In this document: one piece after another, positions 9,513 to 19,800 of the stretch
How the letters are laid out: each line of letters begins with the position of its first letter
Position numbering within the stretch: position 1 is the first letter of the stretch
Assembly (NCBI RefSeq): GCF_014534745.1
Contig: NZ_JACVVP010000048.1
Coordinates: forward strand, 1-57,889
Length of the DNA stretch: 57,889 bases
From: Flammeovirga sp. EKP202
GTDB lineage: Bacteria > Bacteroidota > Bacteroidia > Cytophagales > Flammeovirgaceae
Direction: 5' to 3'
The notes under the pieces: generated by a model
Database searches by the model: none
Told to the model about the DNA's origin: nothing
What the model saw: only the letters and a program-made list of their open reading frames with translations
Program-made: the position numbers and the translations under genes

Positions 9513-11387
9513 ATGACAAATCAAACTTCAATCTTTTCCTACGATAAAATAATTGAACATTCACTAATCAATAAAAAGTTATATTATCCACAAATAAAAG
9601 AGATTATTGAGAATAAAGACCAAACTTTAAAAGGAATGGAAATCAGTACCTCTTTTATTGTAACGGTATTGGCATTTCATTTAGAGATGAAAAATGAAAT
9701 TATCAAGAATGAAAATATATCCTTCTCGGATTTAGATGCTCTTAAGTTTGTAATTGATTATTTAAATAAAACTGTCTTTCAAATCCTGATACCCCAAGTT
9801 CAGCTGTTTTATTTATGCGAACTATATAAATCAGAATCAAGCTCCTTTTTTAACTATTTTGAAGAGTTTTTAGATACTAACTCTGTCTTTATTCGATTAG
9901 AAGATAAAGAAATATTTATTAGACAATTTGTTATTGGTACAGGAATTAATTTAACAACAGACGTTTCAGCAAGCTTATACGAAATATTCCTACTTAATTC
10001 ATATAGAGATCATTTCTCAAATATTATTTCAGATGAAATCAATTCATTGATTCTAGAGAAAAATGATGTCCAAGAATTTTGTGTCTTCATACGGGATAAT
10101 ATGGATAAATATCCAAATGTATTTTTTTTAATAAGTAAAATAGTAGTAAATGAGAATTATTATGATATCAAAAATGATATTGTTGATGCCTTACCTAAAA
10201 GTAAGGACCCAAAAGTTTTGATAGAGTCTTATATAAAATTACCCAATTTATTGGATATTGACTTTATGAATATCAAATCTACAGTTGAAAATAAACTCGA
10301 TCACGGATTGTTAGTTGATTATTTACCTTACTTTTATTTATTCTTATATTCAAAAATCACATCTGATAATCATTTAACCATCGTCAGAGAGCGACTATTC
10401 GAATTAACTAAAAAAAGTGAATTTGGTAATTCAGTCTTTGAAGCTTTGCTAAATTATTGTGATGATAAAGATTTACAATATGAACTACTTTGTAGTTTAG
10501 AATTGAAGGTTTCGAACTTTAATGTACAAATGAGAGTTGTCTTGGAATCTTTTACAGTAGATAGAAAAATAGAGATATTAAAGAACCTATTTGAATCTAT
10601 TAATTTGGGGGTAACTAACAATCATAATTTTATCCAATTTTTATTATCCTTAAGCGAAGAAGTACGATTTAAAAATCTTTTGATTGATACTTTATTAGGT
10701 AATATTGGTCAGACAAGATTTAGATCTTTCCTTTTATTGAAAAGTATTCATGATTTGGATAAAGAGTTTATAATTGATGTTGAAGAACTGACCACTCAAA
10801 ATAAGATAAGGTTTATATTATGTATTTCAAATTTTAGTTGTTATTTGAATTACCTTGAAGGTTTTGATTTATTATTACCATTATTCAAATGTAATGACGA
10901 TAAAGTGAAATTATTTCTAGAAACTAAGTTTTTAGAATCAATCACTTTTTATGGGGTTTCTTTATTTGATAAACTTAATCGATATCTAGATGAAGAAAAA
11001 ATAACGTTATCTTTTCTTAATGAGTTAGAAGAGGAATCTAAAATGTTTCAAAACTTAGAAAATAAAAAACATAAAATTAAAGAATTTTCATCCTATTCAT
11101 TATTTCCTCAGTTGCACAAAAAATTTGAAGAGAAGAATAACGAGAGACTAAATAATGATATGAGAGGTTATCAAAAAGATAATGAAAAAAATAGTTTAGC
11201 AAAAATTATTCAAACTGTTCAGATAGGAAGAGGTTCATATTGGAAGTCAGAAAGAAATGAACAAGTATCAAAACCGGGTAAAATAAGTTCATCAATATCC
11301 ATTTCTATGGAATTATTGAATATGCCTCTTGTAGATTATTATTTGTCATACTTTATAAATGAAGACTGGACTAATGAACAATTTTAA
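9513..11387 (+). CDS. Alpha-helical protein of unknown family, first gene of a two-gene cassette
   Basis: I do not recognise this 624-residue protein. It has no signal peptide and no membrane segment, so it is probably cytoplasmic. It is very rich in Leu, Ile, Asn, Lys, Phe and Asp/Glu, with evenly spaced amphipathic stretches that suggest an all-helical HEAT- or TPR-like solenoid over about 1-520. A charged, Asn/Lys-rich linker (about 520-565) follows, then a short segment with IGRGSYWKSE and a Ser-rich strand before the end. No nuclease, ATPase or HTH motif was found. The gene overlaps the next one by 14 nt (by 29 nt if that gene uses its earlier ATG), so the two are translationally coupled. 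Base composition is visibly more AT-rich than the mannan genes on both sides, which suggests transfer. Confidence 0.85.
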   Translation: MTNQTSIFSYDKIIEHSLINKKLYYPQIKEIIENKDQTLKGMEISTSFIVTVLAFHLEMKNEIIKNENISFSDLDALKFVIDYLNKTVFQILIPQVQLFYLCELYKSESSSFFNYFEEFLDTNSVFIRLEDKEIFIRQFVIGTGINLTTDVSASLYEIFLLNSYRDHFSNIISDEINSLILEKNDVQEFCVFIRDNMDKYPNVFFLISKIVVNENYYDIKNDIVDALPKSKDPKVLIESYIKLPNLLDIDFMNIKSTVENKLDHGLLVDYLPYFYLFLYSKITSDNHLTIVRERLFELTKKSEFGNSVFEALLNYCDDKDLQYELLCSLELKVSNFNVQMRVVLESFTVDRKIEILKNLFESINLGVTNNHNFIQFLLSLSEEVRFKNLLIDTLLGNIGQTRFRSFLLLKSIHDLDKEFIIDVEELTTQNKIRFILCISNFSCYLNYLEGFDLLLPLFKCNDDKVKLFLETKFLESITFYGVSLFDKLNRYLDEEKITLSFLNELEEESKMFQNLENKKHKIKEFSSYSLFPQLHKKFEEKNNERLNNDMRGYQKDNEKNSLAKIIQTVQIGRGSYWKSERNEQVSKPGKISSSISISMELLNMPLVDYYLSYFINEDWTNEQF

Positions 11388-13020
11388 TAGAAACATTGTA
11401 AGAGATTATTTAGGCTCTCTAAAAGAAGACAAAGAATTAGATGCAATTTTCCCTTTGTTACTATCAACTATGGGGTTTAGAATAATTGCGACAGCTGAGG
11501 ATTCTAAAGGGATGCCACAATATGGTAAAGATATAATTGCTGTTAAGGATAATAGAAAGTATTATTTTGAATTAAAGGGTTATAGTGATAGAGATATCAC
11601 ATCGTCTTCTTTTAACAAGAATGATGGAATAAGAGAGTCAATTTATGAGGCAATAGATACTCCTTTTGTAAATGGAAGCTTTGGGGGTTTCTCAGATATG
11701 AATACATCAATTATTATTGTTCACAACGGAGAAGTTAAAAGAAATTTTAAACCCCAGTTTGAAGGGTTCATTGATGAAATGATGAAAAAAAACCCAGGCA
11801 TTGAAATTACAAATTGGGATATACACCATTTGACTGATTTATTTACAGATTATTTGTTTAATGAATATCTATTATCTGATTCAGAGAGTATTCGGCTGTT
11901 TAAGAGAGTATTGGTTCTTCTGGATTTGGGAGAGGGTTACTATGAACATTTTGAGAAATTAATATATCATCAAATAGATAAGTTTTCATCTACAGATGGA
12001 AGAAAACTTAAGAAATTCCTGGCAACTCAATTATTGTTAGCTAATATCATTTTCAGTTATTCAAGAGAGAACAATAATTTAGAAACTGGGAAAAAATGTA
12101 TCTCATTTCAAGTTTTACAACTTTGGTCATGGGTATTGAAAAAAAATCTTCAGAGAAAAGAAGCAATTCTAAATAGTTTTGAAATCCTCTATCAATTATT
12201 TAATAGTGTGTTAAATGAATATTTCTCGAAGTCATTAGATTTGGCAAAAGAAAAGAGAGGACTTTTTCTTGGGAGAACTGGCCAATTTGAAAAATTAGGA
12301 TATTCACTAAGATTAATTAGTTATGTTAACCATCTATGTATTTACTTTAGAAATAACCTTTCAAATTCAATTGGAGATCCAAAAGATTACTGCGAAATAC
12401 TTAACGAGATTATTGATAATAACGAAGATGGATTGATATTATTAAAAGATAATCAATCAATTTTTTTAGTTAATGTTGCTACCTTTTTCATTGAAAATAA
12501 ATCTACGGAATATGCTCTTAATTTTCTTAAAATAATCATTGAGAACTTATTATTTATCAAAGCAAATTATTCGGTATTACCCGAATACTCTAACAATGAA
12601 GATAACCTTATAGATCTTTTAGTTAATCATTACCGACCTGAAAATTATTGTGATTCATCAACTTGTTTATTATATATCTTACTTGAGTTTTCAGTGTTGC
12701 TAAAGAGAGAGGATTATTATCAAATAATTAAAGAAAAATTGCTTGACAAGGATACAAACCTTCAATTGTTTACACCATACATAAGTGAATATCCTAACTT
12801 TGAAATAACTCTTTTTGAAAAAGAGATTAAAGAAGGTTTGATGATAACAAATATTCAAATAGAAGACGATTTTTCTGATTTTTCCAATAAAGTTCTCACT
12901 GAGAGTATTGAATCTTTAGAATATAAAACACCATTTGAACGCTTTAGATCATTAAAAATATTGGCTCATGTTTATTATGATACCCCTTTTTTTCAAGAAG
13001 ATTGGTTACTAAAATTATAA
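11374..13020 (+). CDS. PD-(D/E)xK nuclease-like protein, second gene of the cassette
   Basis: 548 residues from the ATG at 11374; an ATG at 11359 would add five residues. The first 80 residues look like an Mrr/restriction-endonuclease core. A helix carries Glu21, then come QYGKDIIAV with Asp53 and YYFELKG with Glu66 and Lys68, giving the E-D-ExK pattern. The region to about 170 completes a mixed alpha/beta domain (TSIIIVHNG, ITNWDIHHLTDLF). The remaining 370 residues look alpha-helical and match no family I know. No signal peptide or membrane segment. The overlap with the upstream gene implies that the two products work together. A role in DNA restriction or phage defence is inference from the nuclease core and the foreign-looking setting. 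Confidence 0.85.
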   Translation: MNNFNRNIVRDYLGSLKEDKELDAIFPLLLSTMGFRIIATAEDSKGMPQYGKDIIAVKDNRKYYFELKGYSDRDITSSSFNKNDGIRESIYEAIDTPFVNGSFGGFSDMNTSIIIVHNGEVKRNFKPQFEGFIDEMMKKNPGIEITNWDIHHLTDLFTDYLFNEYLLSDSESIRLFKRVLVLLDLGEGYYEHFEKLIYHQIDKFSSTDGRKLKKFLATQLLLANIIFSYSRENNNLETGKKCISFQVLQLWSWVLKKNLQRKEAILNSFEILYQLFNSVLNEYFSKSLDLAKEKRGLFLGRTGQFEKLGYSLRLISYVNHLCIYFRNNLSNSIGDPKDYCEILNEIIDNNEDGLILLKDNQSIFLVNVATFFIENKSTEYALNFLKIIIENLLFIKANYSVLPEYSNNEDNLIDLLVNHYRPENYCDSSTCLLYILLEFSVLLKREDYYQIIKEKLLDKDTNLQLFTPYISEYPNFEITLFEKEIKEGLMITNIQIEDDFSDFSNKVLTESIESLEYKTPFERFRSLKILAHVYYDTPFFQEDWLLKL

Positions 13021-13074
13021 ATCTTTTGATTCAAGTTAAATTGGTTTTGTGTGTTATTTTATAATTTTTTGTCT

Positions 13075-13140
13075 AGAAGTCAACAGACTTCTTCCATATT
13101 CAGTTCCAAGTGACGCCTATCGGCTTAACACTTGAAACAG
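13075..13140. repeat. Family A half element
   Basis: Hairpin AGAAGTC/GACTTCT followed by the arm CCAAGTGACGCCTATCGGCT + TAACACTTGAAACAG, in which CAAGTG pairs with CACTTG. It has one arm only and sits just past the cassette. Confidence 0.7.
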
Positions 13141-13175
13141 GGAGAAGAAAACCCATTGTATCACACAAGAGAAAC

Positions 13176-13216
13176 AAAAAAAGCAGTCCACTCAATTGAG
13201 CAGACTGCTTTTTTTG
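13176..13216. terminator. Bidirectional terminator between convergent genes
   Basis: A-run, GCAGTC (13183-13188), an inner ACTCAATTGAG hairpin, GACTGC and then a T-run. Both strands carry a T tail, which suits the convergent cassette (plus) and SusC/D operon (minus). Confidence 0.8.
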
Positions 13217-13254
13217 TGTCGGTTAGAATCTTATTTCAATTCTCTATTTTTTTA

Positions 13255-15168
13255 TTATTCGTATACTGCTTCTGATTTTTTGTAGAGCGTGTATTCAAAA
13301 TTATCCACAAGCCAAGGGTTTTTGGCAGGGGCTCCAGCGTAGAGGTTGAAACGGATCATGATATTGATACGGCCACTTCTCATGCTATCAGCAGATAATG
13401 CCCCTTTAACGTTATTGAGTGTAGCTGACCCCCATCCTGCAACAGTGGAGAAGTTGGTACCGTTTGTGAATGGAATTGTTGTCCAGCCTGTTTCTATGAT
13501 TTCGGCATCGATATCTTGATCGTAGTTATACGTCAATGTTTTTTCAGTTTGCCCTGCATTGCTCTCGTTGTAGCCATACATCTCATCAAAACTTATGGCA
13601 AGTCCTCTTACATCAGCGTCAATATCAATGGATTTTACTAATGCAGTTGATGCGTAGGCTTGTCCTGCAGGGATCTTAGAACCTTCGACTGTTCCTTGGG
13701 CACCTTTTATTCCTTTTTGTGTTCTAATTTGCCAGTACGGAACAGCTGTAAAGGCTTTATCTCCGAATTCTGCATTTTGGAAACCATTTGTATCAACTTC
13801 AAGTTTGTGGTTGTTTGGATACGTAGTGTCATCCATAAAGTCTTCCATCACTACCTCAGCAATTCCTGCTTCAAGAGAAGAGACGACATTGAATACGTTT
13901 TCGTAGTTCATCACTTCATTCAAGCCGTGGTCTTTTACCAAAATGCTGATATTCATAGGGTAAGTCCCTTCCGGAATATTGCTATCTTCAGCTACTGTAA
14001 TCACACCTGTTGAGGCATCGATTGAGATACCCGTGAATTGATTATCCAAGAATGAGAATTCTAAGTCTGTACCAATTGTAGCAATGTCAACATTGATAGA
14101 AGCACTCATGCCTGACCATGGTGAAAGGGTAGCCTTAGTTAATGTTGTTCCGCTTTGCGTGGCACCTGAGTACGTTAAATCAGGTCTTTCGCCAACGGTT
14201 ACGGTCATTACATCCGCAAATATTTTATCTCCGATTGGTGTTTGTACCGTTACTGTCAATTGATGTGTAGCAGGAGGTGTATTGTAGTTCGTTTTCGAAA
14301 TAACACCTGTGTTCTCATCAATCACTAAACCTTCCACTGCATTACCGTCAGTACCTGTCATGGTATAAGTGAAATCATTGATGTCAAGTTTTTCAACAGT
14401 ACTGATATTTGGTGTCGCAATTTCTCCAATATAGTTGAAATCAACTGATTTTGGAGCGTAAGTTAAATCAATATCCAATGGAAGAATGGTAGTAACATAC
14501 ACACTATCAAATCGTTTTACACCTTTGTCGGTAGTCATCACGACTTCAAAAGCATAATCGCCGTCAGGTGTGTCGTTATTTTCCTTGATGATTTTACCTT
14601 CGTTGTTGATAGAAATGCCTGGTACTTCTGGAAGTAATTCATAACCTTCTACCGTAAGATCTTGCAAATCTGTGATGGTTGGAGATGCCATAACACCTTG
14701 ATGAGTGAAATTGAAAGAAGTTGGTTGCCCTTCATAATTGATGGCGAAAGGAAGCTCAACAATCTCAATCATAGAAGCACTGTCGTGAGTGACTAAACCG
14801 CCTGAGTAATAGACTTTCACACCAAAGTAATAAGTACCTACCAACTCAATCGGAGTTTTATCTGCTACTGTAATCATACCTGTAGCATTGTCAATTGATA
14901 CAAGTTGAGAGAAAGCATACAGGTTGAAGTCTTCATCACTAGATGTAATCGTATCGATTTCAAACTTCACATTTGTAGTACCATCCCAAGTTGGTAATTC
15001 AGTTTGGATAGTGTCCAAAAAGCCTGCTGATGTTTCACTGTACACCAAATTGACAGGAGGGTTCATTACGTTGTCTTCCAAGTGGCCCGGAATTTTTTCC
15101 TTTTCACAACTCAATGCAAAGAAGGCCAAGATGAATACTACTAAGGAATTAAATATATATCGTTTCAT
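13255..15168 (-). CDS. Surface glycan-binding-type lipoprotein of the SusCD operon
   Basis: Third gene of the SusC-SusD operon, 637 residues, lipobox ending in Cys21 (FFALSC). The body is four Ig/cadherin-like beta modules of about 95-105 residues. Modules 1 and 4 resemble each other (Pro-x-Leu-x-Tyr-Ser start, then D-x-TG-x-ITVA). Modules 2 and 3 resemble each other (FNF or FNY, GxxAxPxI, then INNEGKI or IDENTGVISK with NxxTP). From about residue 440 a different C-terminal domain of some 200 residues begins (VMEDFMDD), which could hold the glycan-binding site. Such proteins in the SusE/F or SGBP position catch polysaccharide at the cell surface. It starts 21 nt after the SusD gene stop. Confidence 0.8.
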   Translation of the reverse strand: MKRYIFNSLVVFILAFFALSCEKEKIPGHLEDNVMNPPVNLVYSETSAGFLDTIQTELPTWDGTTNVKFEIDTITSSDEDFNLYAFSQLVSIDNATGMITVADKTPIELVGTYYFGVKVYYSGGLVTHDSASMIEIVELPFAINYEGQPTSFNFTHQGVMASPTITDLQDLTVEGYELLPEVPGISINNEGKIIKENNDTPDGDYAFEVVMTTDKGVKRFDSVYVTTILPLDIDLTYAPKSVDFNYIGEIATPNISTVEKLDINDFTYTMTGTDGNAVEGLVIDENTGVISKTNYNTPPATHQLTVTVQTPIGDKIFADVMTVTVGERPDLTYSGATQSGTTLTKATLSPWSGMSASINVDIATIGTDLEFSFLDNQFTGISIDASTGVITVAEDSNIPEGTYPMNISILVKDHGLNEVMNYENVFNVVSSLEAGIAEVVMEDFMDDTTYPNNHKLEVDTNGFQNAEFGDKAFTAVPYWQIRTQKGIKGAQGTVEGSKIPAGQAYASTALVKSIDIDADVRGLAISFDEMYGYNESNAGQTEKTLTYNYDQDIDAEIIETGWTTIPFTNGTNFSTVAGWGSATLNNVKGALSADSMRSGRINIMIRFNLYAGAPAKNPWLVDNFEYTLYKKSEAVYE

Positions 15169-15189
15169 GTTGTTGCTCTTTTTAGTTTT

Positions 15190-16818
15190 TTATAAGGCAC
15201 CGTATCCTTCGTTTTGATCACTACCAGAAACCGCCTGATTGGTGTTGATTTCCACTTGAGGAATAGGTAAGCGTAACGCTTTTGCATTATCAGGGAAAGC
15301 AGGATCTAAGTTGGTATTTCCATTTTCACCCATTCTAAATGCATTTTGAGGATCAATGACGTTCGTCTTGAAGAATTGATAACCTCTTCTTCTGGTATCC
15401 ATCCAGTCTTGCCCTTCACCAAGCAATTCTGCTCTTCTTTGGGTAAATAATTTCAGTCTCATTTCTTCCATAGACATCATGTCCCAGTTGGCAGGTTCAG
15501 CCGATCCTTCATTGCTGTTTCTCGCTCTATCAAGTACTAGATTGACATATTGTAAGGCATCCGCTCCCAAACCTCTTTCGTTTTGGATTTCCGCCAACAT
15601 CAACAATAAATCTGCATATCTGTACACAATCCAGTTTTTATTGCTGGTGATAGTCGTAGAATATTGGTTCTTCTCCATCAGTTTTAAGAGTGGTGTAAAG
15701 CCATTTGTTCTGTTGGTTCTAACCGGAGATTCTGGATAACACTTAGTTATGTAAGGGTTTTCAGTTATATTTCCACCTTGATCTCTAAAACCAACAAACG
15801 AAGTTACAAAAGTTGATTTCAGACGAGGATCGTTAGGAGAGTCATTGTAGATAAGATCGTAAGCGGCAGGGTTGGTTAATACTCTACCACTATGGCTAAA
15901 TCCTTGTGTATAGACTTTTGGAGTATAGAAAAACGTGAATGTTTTATTAACTGCCGTAATGTTGAATTGTAATTCAAAGATCGACTCGTCTGTATTGTTT
16001 CCCGATTGTTCATGCCAAAGGTCCTCATAGTTAGGCACTAAGGAGTATTGATTCTCAACAATTTTTGCTTCATCATAAGCCATCAACCAATAATCATCAC
16101 CGCTGTTGGTATACCCTTCAATTTTCAATGCCTCATCACCTGCATTTGTACAAGAAGCGATGTAAACATAGACTTTTGAAAGTAAGAAGTTAGCGGCATA
16201 GCTTTTAGGATAACCCAATGTTTGAGTATCATTGGCCATTAATGTTTTAGCAAAATTCAAATCTTCAATGATCTGATCAAAAATTAATTGCTTGTCAGTT
16301 CTTCCTACATGTACCGTATTTTCATTGGTAGGCTCAACTCTTAATGGTACTTCGCCCCACATCTGCACGGCATTGAAGTAAGAGAATGCTCTTACAAAAT
16401 ATGCTTGACCAAGGTAGTTTTTAGTATCATCTGACATCACATCAACATTGTTATCATAGACTTTGTTCACGTTGTAAATAAAGTCGTTAGCACTGTTGAT
16501 CGTTCCGTAAGTACCTTGCCAAATACTTTCTACGTAATCATTGTCTGAAAACGGATTTAAAGCGGCAATACCAAAGTTATCTGATTCTCTTCCTGAGTAA
16601 AAAAGACCTGAATGTAAGTTTAATGCTTGCATTTGGTTGGCATAGGCATGAAAACTAATCATGGTACCGTACATACCGTTCAAAGCGGCAAACTGCCCTG
16701 AGGGTGTACTGTAGGTCGATTCAGTATCTAGAAAGGGCGGGCGAAACTCATTGGAACAGCTCAAACTAAAGGCTGTTAGAATCAATAAGGCAATTTTATT
16801 TATAATCGTTTTTTTCAT
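15190..16818 (-). CDS. SusD/RagB-family outer-membrane glycan-binding lipoprotein
   Basis: 542 residues with a lipoprotein signal (FSLSC, Cys21). The helical TPR-like scaffold of SusD proteins is recognisable from YFVRAFSYFNAVQMWGEVPL in the middle and RYADLLLMLAEIQNE and RRAELLGEGQDWMDTRR further on. It caps the SusC barrel and delivers oligosaccharides to it. It lies 11 nt after the SusC gene on the same strand. Confidence 0.95.
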   Translation of the reverse strand: MKKTIINKIALLILTAFSLSCSNEFRPPFLDTESTYSTPSGQFAALNGMYGTMISFHAYANQMQALNLHSGLFYSGRESDNFGIAALNPFSDNDYVESIWQGTYGTINSANDFIYNVNKVYDNNVDVMSDDTKNYLGQAYFVRAFSYFNAVQMWGEVPLRVEPTNENTVHVGRTDKQLIFDQIIEDLNFAKTLMANDTQTLGYPKSYAANFLLSKVYVYIASCTNAGDEALKIEGYTNSGDDYWLMAYDEAKIVENQYSLVPNYEDLWHEQSGNNTDESIFELQFNITAVNKTFTFFYTPKVYTQGFSHSGRVLTNPAAYDLIYNDSPNDPRLKSTFVTSFVGFRDQGGNITENPYITKCYPESPVRTNRTNGFTPLLKLMEKNQYSTTITSNKNWIVYRYADLLLMLAEIQNERGLGADALQYVNLVLDRARNSNEGSAEPANWDMMSMEEMRLKLFTQRRAELLGEGQDWMDTRRRGYQFFKTNVIDPQNAFRMGENGNTNLDPAFPDNAKALRLPIPQVEINTNQAVSGSDQNEGYGAL

Positions 16819-16829
16819 TGGTTCGTTGA

Positions 16830-19800
16830 TTAGAATGTAACATTAATACCCATCAAGTAAGTTCTCAAGTTGGCATAAGCGCCCCAATCTGTTCCCATGA
16901 TTGTACCATCATAAAGGAATGAAGTCACCTCTGGGTCATAACCTGAGTAATTGGTAATTGTGATAGGGTTTCTTACTGTACAGTAGATACTGATAGCACC
17001 TATACTTTGCCATTTATCTGTAGGAAGATCTACTGTAAATGTCACATTAGATAATCTTAGGTAACTTCCATCCTCAATCATTCGGTCTGTAATATGACTA
17101 CCCATTGAGTTGCCATAACCGTATCCGATTCTTGGAGTGTCCGTATTGGTATTTTGAGGAGTCCACGCATTGTAATACGTCTCAGGTCTTACATTCCAGC
17201 TATTGTAAACCGGTGAAGGGTAACCTGTCCAAACCAAGTCTGCATTCAAGACATCATTGCCGTAAACACCATTCCATAGCATACTCAATCTGAAAATTTT
17301 ATATCTGAATTCCATATTAATGGAGTACATGAAGTCAGGGTTAGGATCACCAATTATCGTTTTATCATCTGAAGTGATATTTCCGTCACCGTTTTGATCT
17401 ACAAAAATGACATCTCCCGCTTGGTTAGCGTTACCATTAAAAGTAGGACCACTTTTAGCAGCTTCTTCAGTAGCATAAATTCCATTGGTTTTGTATCCAT
17501 AGAAAACACCTACTGGCATTCCTTTGACAAAGATATTGGCAGGGCCATTTAGAGTACCACCACTTGATACTTCGTTGCCTAAATATCCTTGTACTTGCTG
17601 AGGTTGACCATCGATATAAATAGTTGACTCTGGAATACCTAACTCTCCAATCTCCGTGATGTTTTTGGTCAATGAACCACCAATATTTACACCCCATGTA
17701 TCATTATCTACAATCACCGTATTCAAGTTGAGTTCAACACCTCGGTTGTACATTTCACCTCTGTTGATATAGTAGTTTTTAAAACCTGTAGAAGTAGGAG
17801 CTTGAAGTCTTTGAAGCAGGTCCATAGTATGTTTAGAGTACAAATCTACCGTACCTGTAATTCTTGATTTCAAGAACCCAAAATCTAAACCAACGTTGAT
17901 CTGATCTGTAGTTTCCCACGTTAGGTTGGTGTTGGCCAAGTTACCAGGAATTAAGCCCACTTGGTTACCATTATTGCCATCAGGATAAAGGTTGTTGGTA
18001 TAGTTGGATAATGTTTGGAAAGGTTGAATGGCTTGGTTACCTGTACGTCCCCATCCTGCTCTCAATTTTAAGTCCGATAGACTGCTTGAGGTTTTTAAGA
18101 AATCTTCCTCTGAAATATACCAAGCGACTGAAGCAGAAGGGAAGAAGCCCCACTGTTTTCCTTCCTCAAATTTGGATGATTTATCCGCTCTGAAGTTGGC
18201 TGTCATTATATATTTGTTGTTGAAAGTATAATTTACTCTTCCCAAGTAAGAGAAGATAGATTCTTCGTAAGTCAGTGTTCTTTGAGGAGATAAAATGTCT
18301 TGTCCGTACTGAGGAGCTTCACCTCTGAAGCTATGATCAATAAAGTTGCTGACCGCATAAGTAGTGTTTTGCGAATTGATATAATCATACGTCACTACAG
18401 CCGTAGCACCCACTCTATGTTTTCTATTGAAAGTTCTGTTGAAGTTTACAATACCATCAATATTGTAAGAGCTTCTTTTTTGTTGAATTGTGTTTAAGTA
18501 TCCATTCAATTGGTTACCTTGGAAGGTACCAGGACCAAACCAAATGCTTCGGTCTTGATTTCTTAGATCGGCTCCCGTTCTAAGGGTAGCTTTAAGTCCT
18601 TTGACGATTTTATATTCCAATTTACCTCCAATGATCGTTCTGAATTGTTTAGTCAAATCATCATTATTTTTCATGAAGTCCCAAGGTGTCAATTCAACAG
18701 CATCACCATCATCTTCACCATCTATGTTCAACCCCGTAAGTGGCAATTTACCAACCATTTGATTAATCAACGAACGGCTACCACCTGCTCTTTCACCCGT
18801 CTGAGCATAAGAACCATCCAAGATGTTTAAAGTAGTTTTTGCTTCAAAACGCAATTTCTCAGAAATCTTTTGACCTAAATTAATTCTTAAGTCACCACTT
18901 TGAGAGAATGAATTCGGGATCACACCTTGCTTGTTGTTGTATCCCATCGAAATGTAATAGTCTGTCGTTTCATTGGCACCACTGATAGAAGCACCTGCAT
19001 TATAAGAAACGCCCGTTCTGTAGATCTCGTCTTGCCAATTGTGTTGCTGTAATAGGTTTCCACTTGCCAATTGATACACCTCTCTAGTTTCAGGGTTTAA
19101 TTGATAAAGAGGAACTTGATTGTTGGATAAGTTCACATCATTGATAAACTGAGCGTATTCAAATCCATCCAACACATCAATTGTTTTTGAAGGTTCTGAG
19201 ATAGAAGTATTGGCAAAGAAATTCACCTTGGCGGCACCCTTTGTTCCTTTTTTAGTAGTGATTAAAACCACACCGTTGGCACCTCTTGAACCGTAAATCG
19301 CAGTGGCAGAAGCATCTTTTAATACTTCAATGTCCTCAATATCTTTTGGATTGATACCTGCTAAACCGTTTTGAGCACTAGGGGCAGAGTTACCACCTTG
19401 CACATTGACTGGAGTATCACCAGCTGAACTAATGATAATACCATCGACTACATAAAGCGGTTCGTTATTCCCTCTCAGTGAGTTGACCCCTCTGATCTTT
19501 ACAGAAACAGCACCACCCTGGGCACCCTCATTACCGATCACTTGAACACCAGAAACTCTACCTTGCAACATTTGGTCAAGGTCATTGTATTGTCTTACAA
19601 CGTTTTCATCTTCTTTTACTTTACTAATAGAACCTGTTAAGTCACGTTTTTGAACTGTCCCATAACCCACTACCACTACATCATCTAACATAGCGGCATC
19701 CGCTCTTAAATAGAAATCATGTTTGCTTGCACCATTGTAAGTCCATGTTTGTGTTTCCATACCTAAATATGAAATGACCAATTCTTGGCCTTTTTCAACC

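Noticed and set aside
9417-13254. Insertion sequence or integrase bringing in the two-gene cassette
   Set aside because: No transposase, integrase, terminal inverted repeats or flanking direct repeats could be seen, so the transfer route remains unknown.
13660-14013. Plus-strand 117-codon frame
   Set aside because: Antisense to the surface lipoprotein gene; Cys/Phe-rich translation typical of a shadow.
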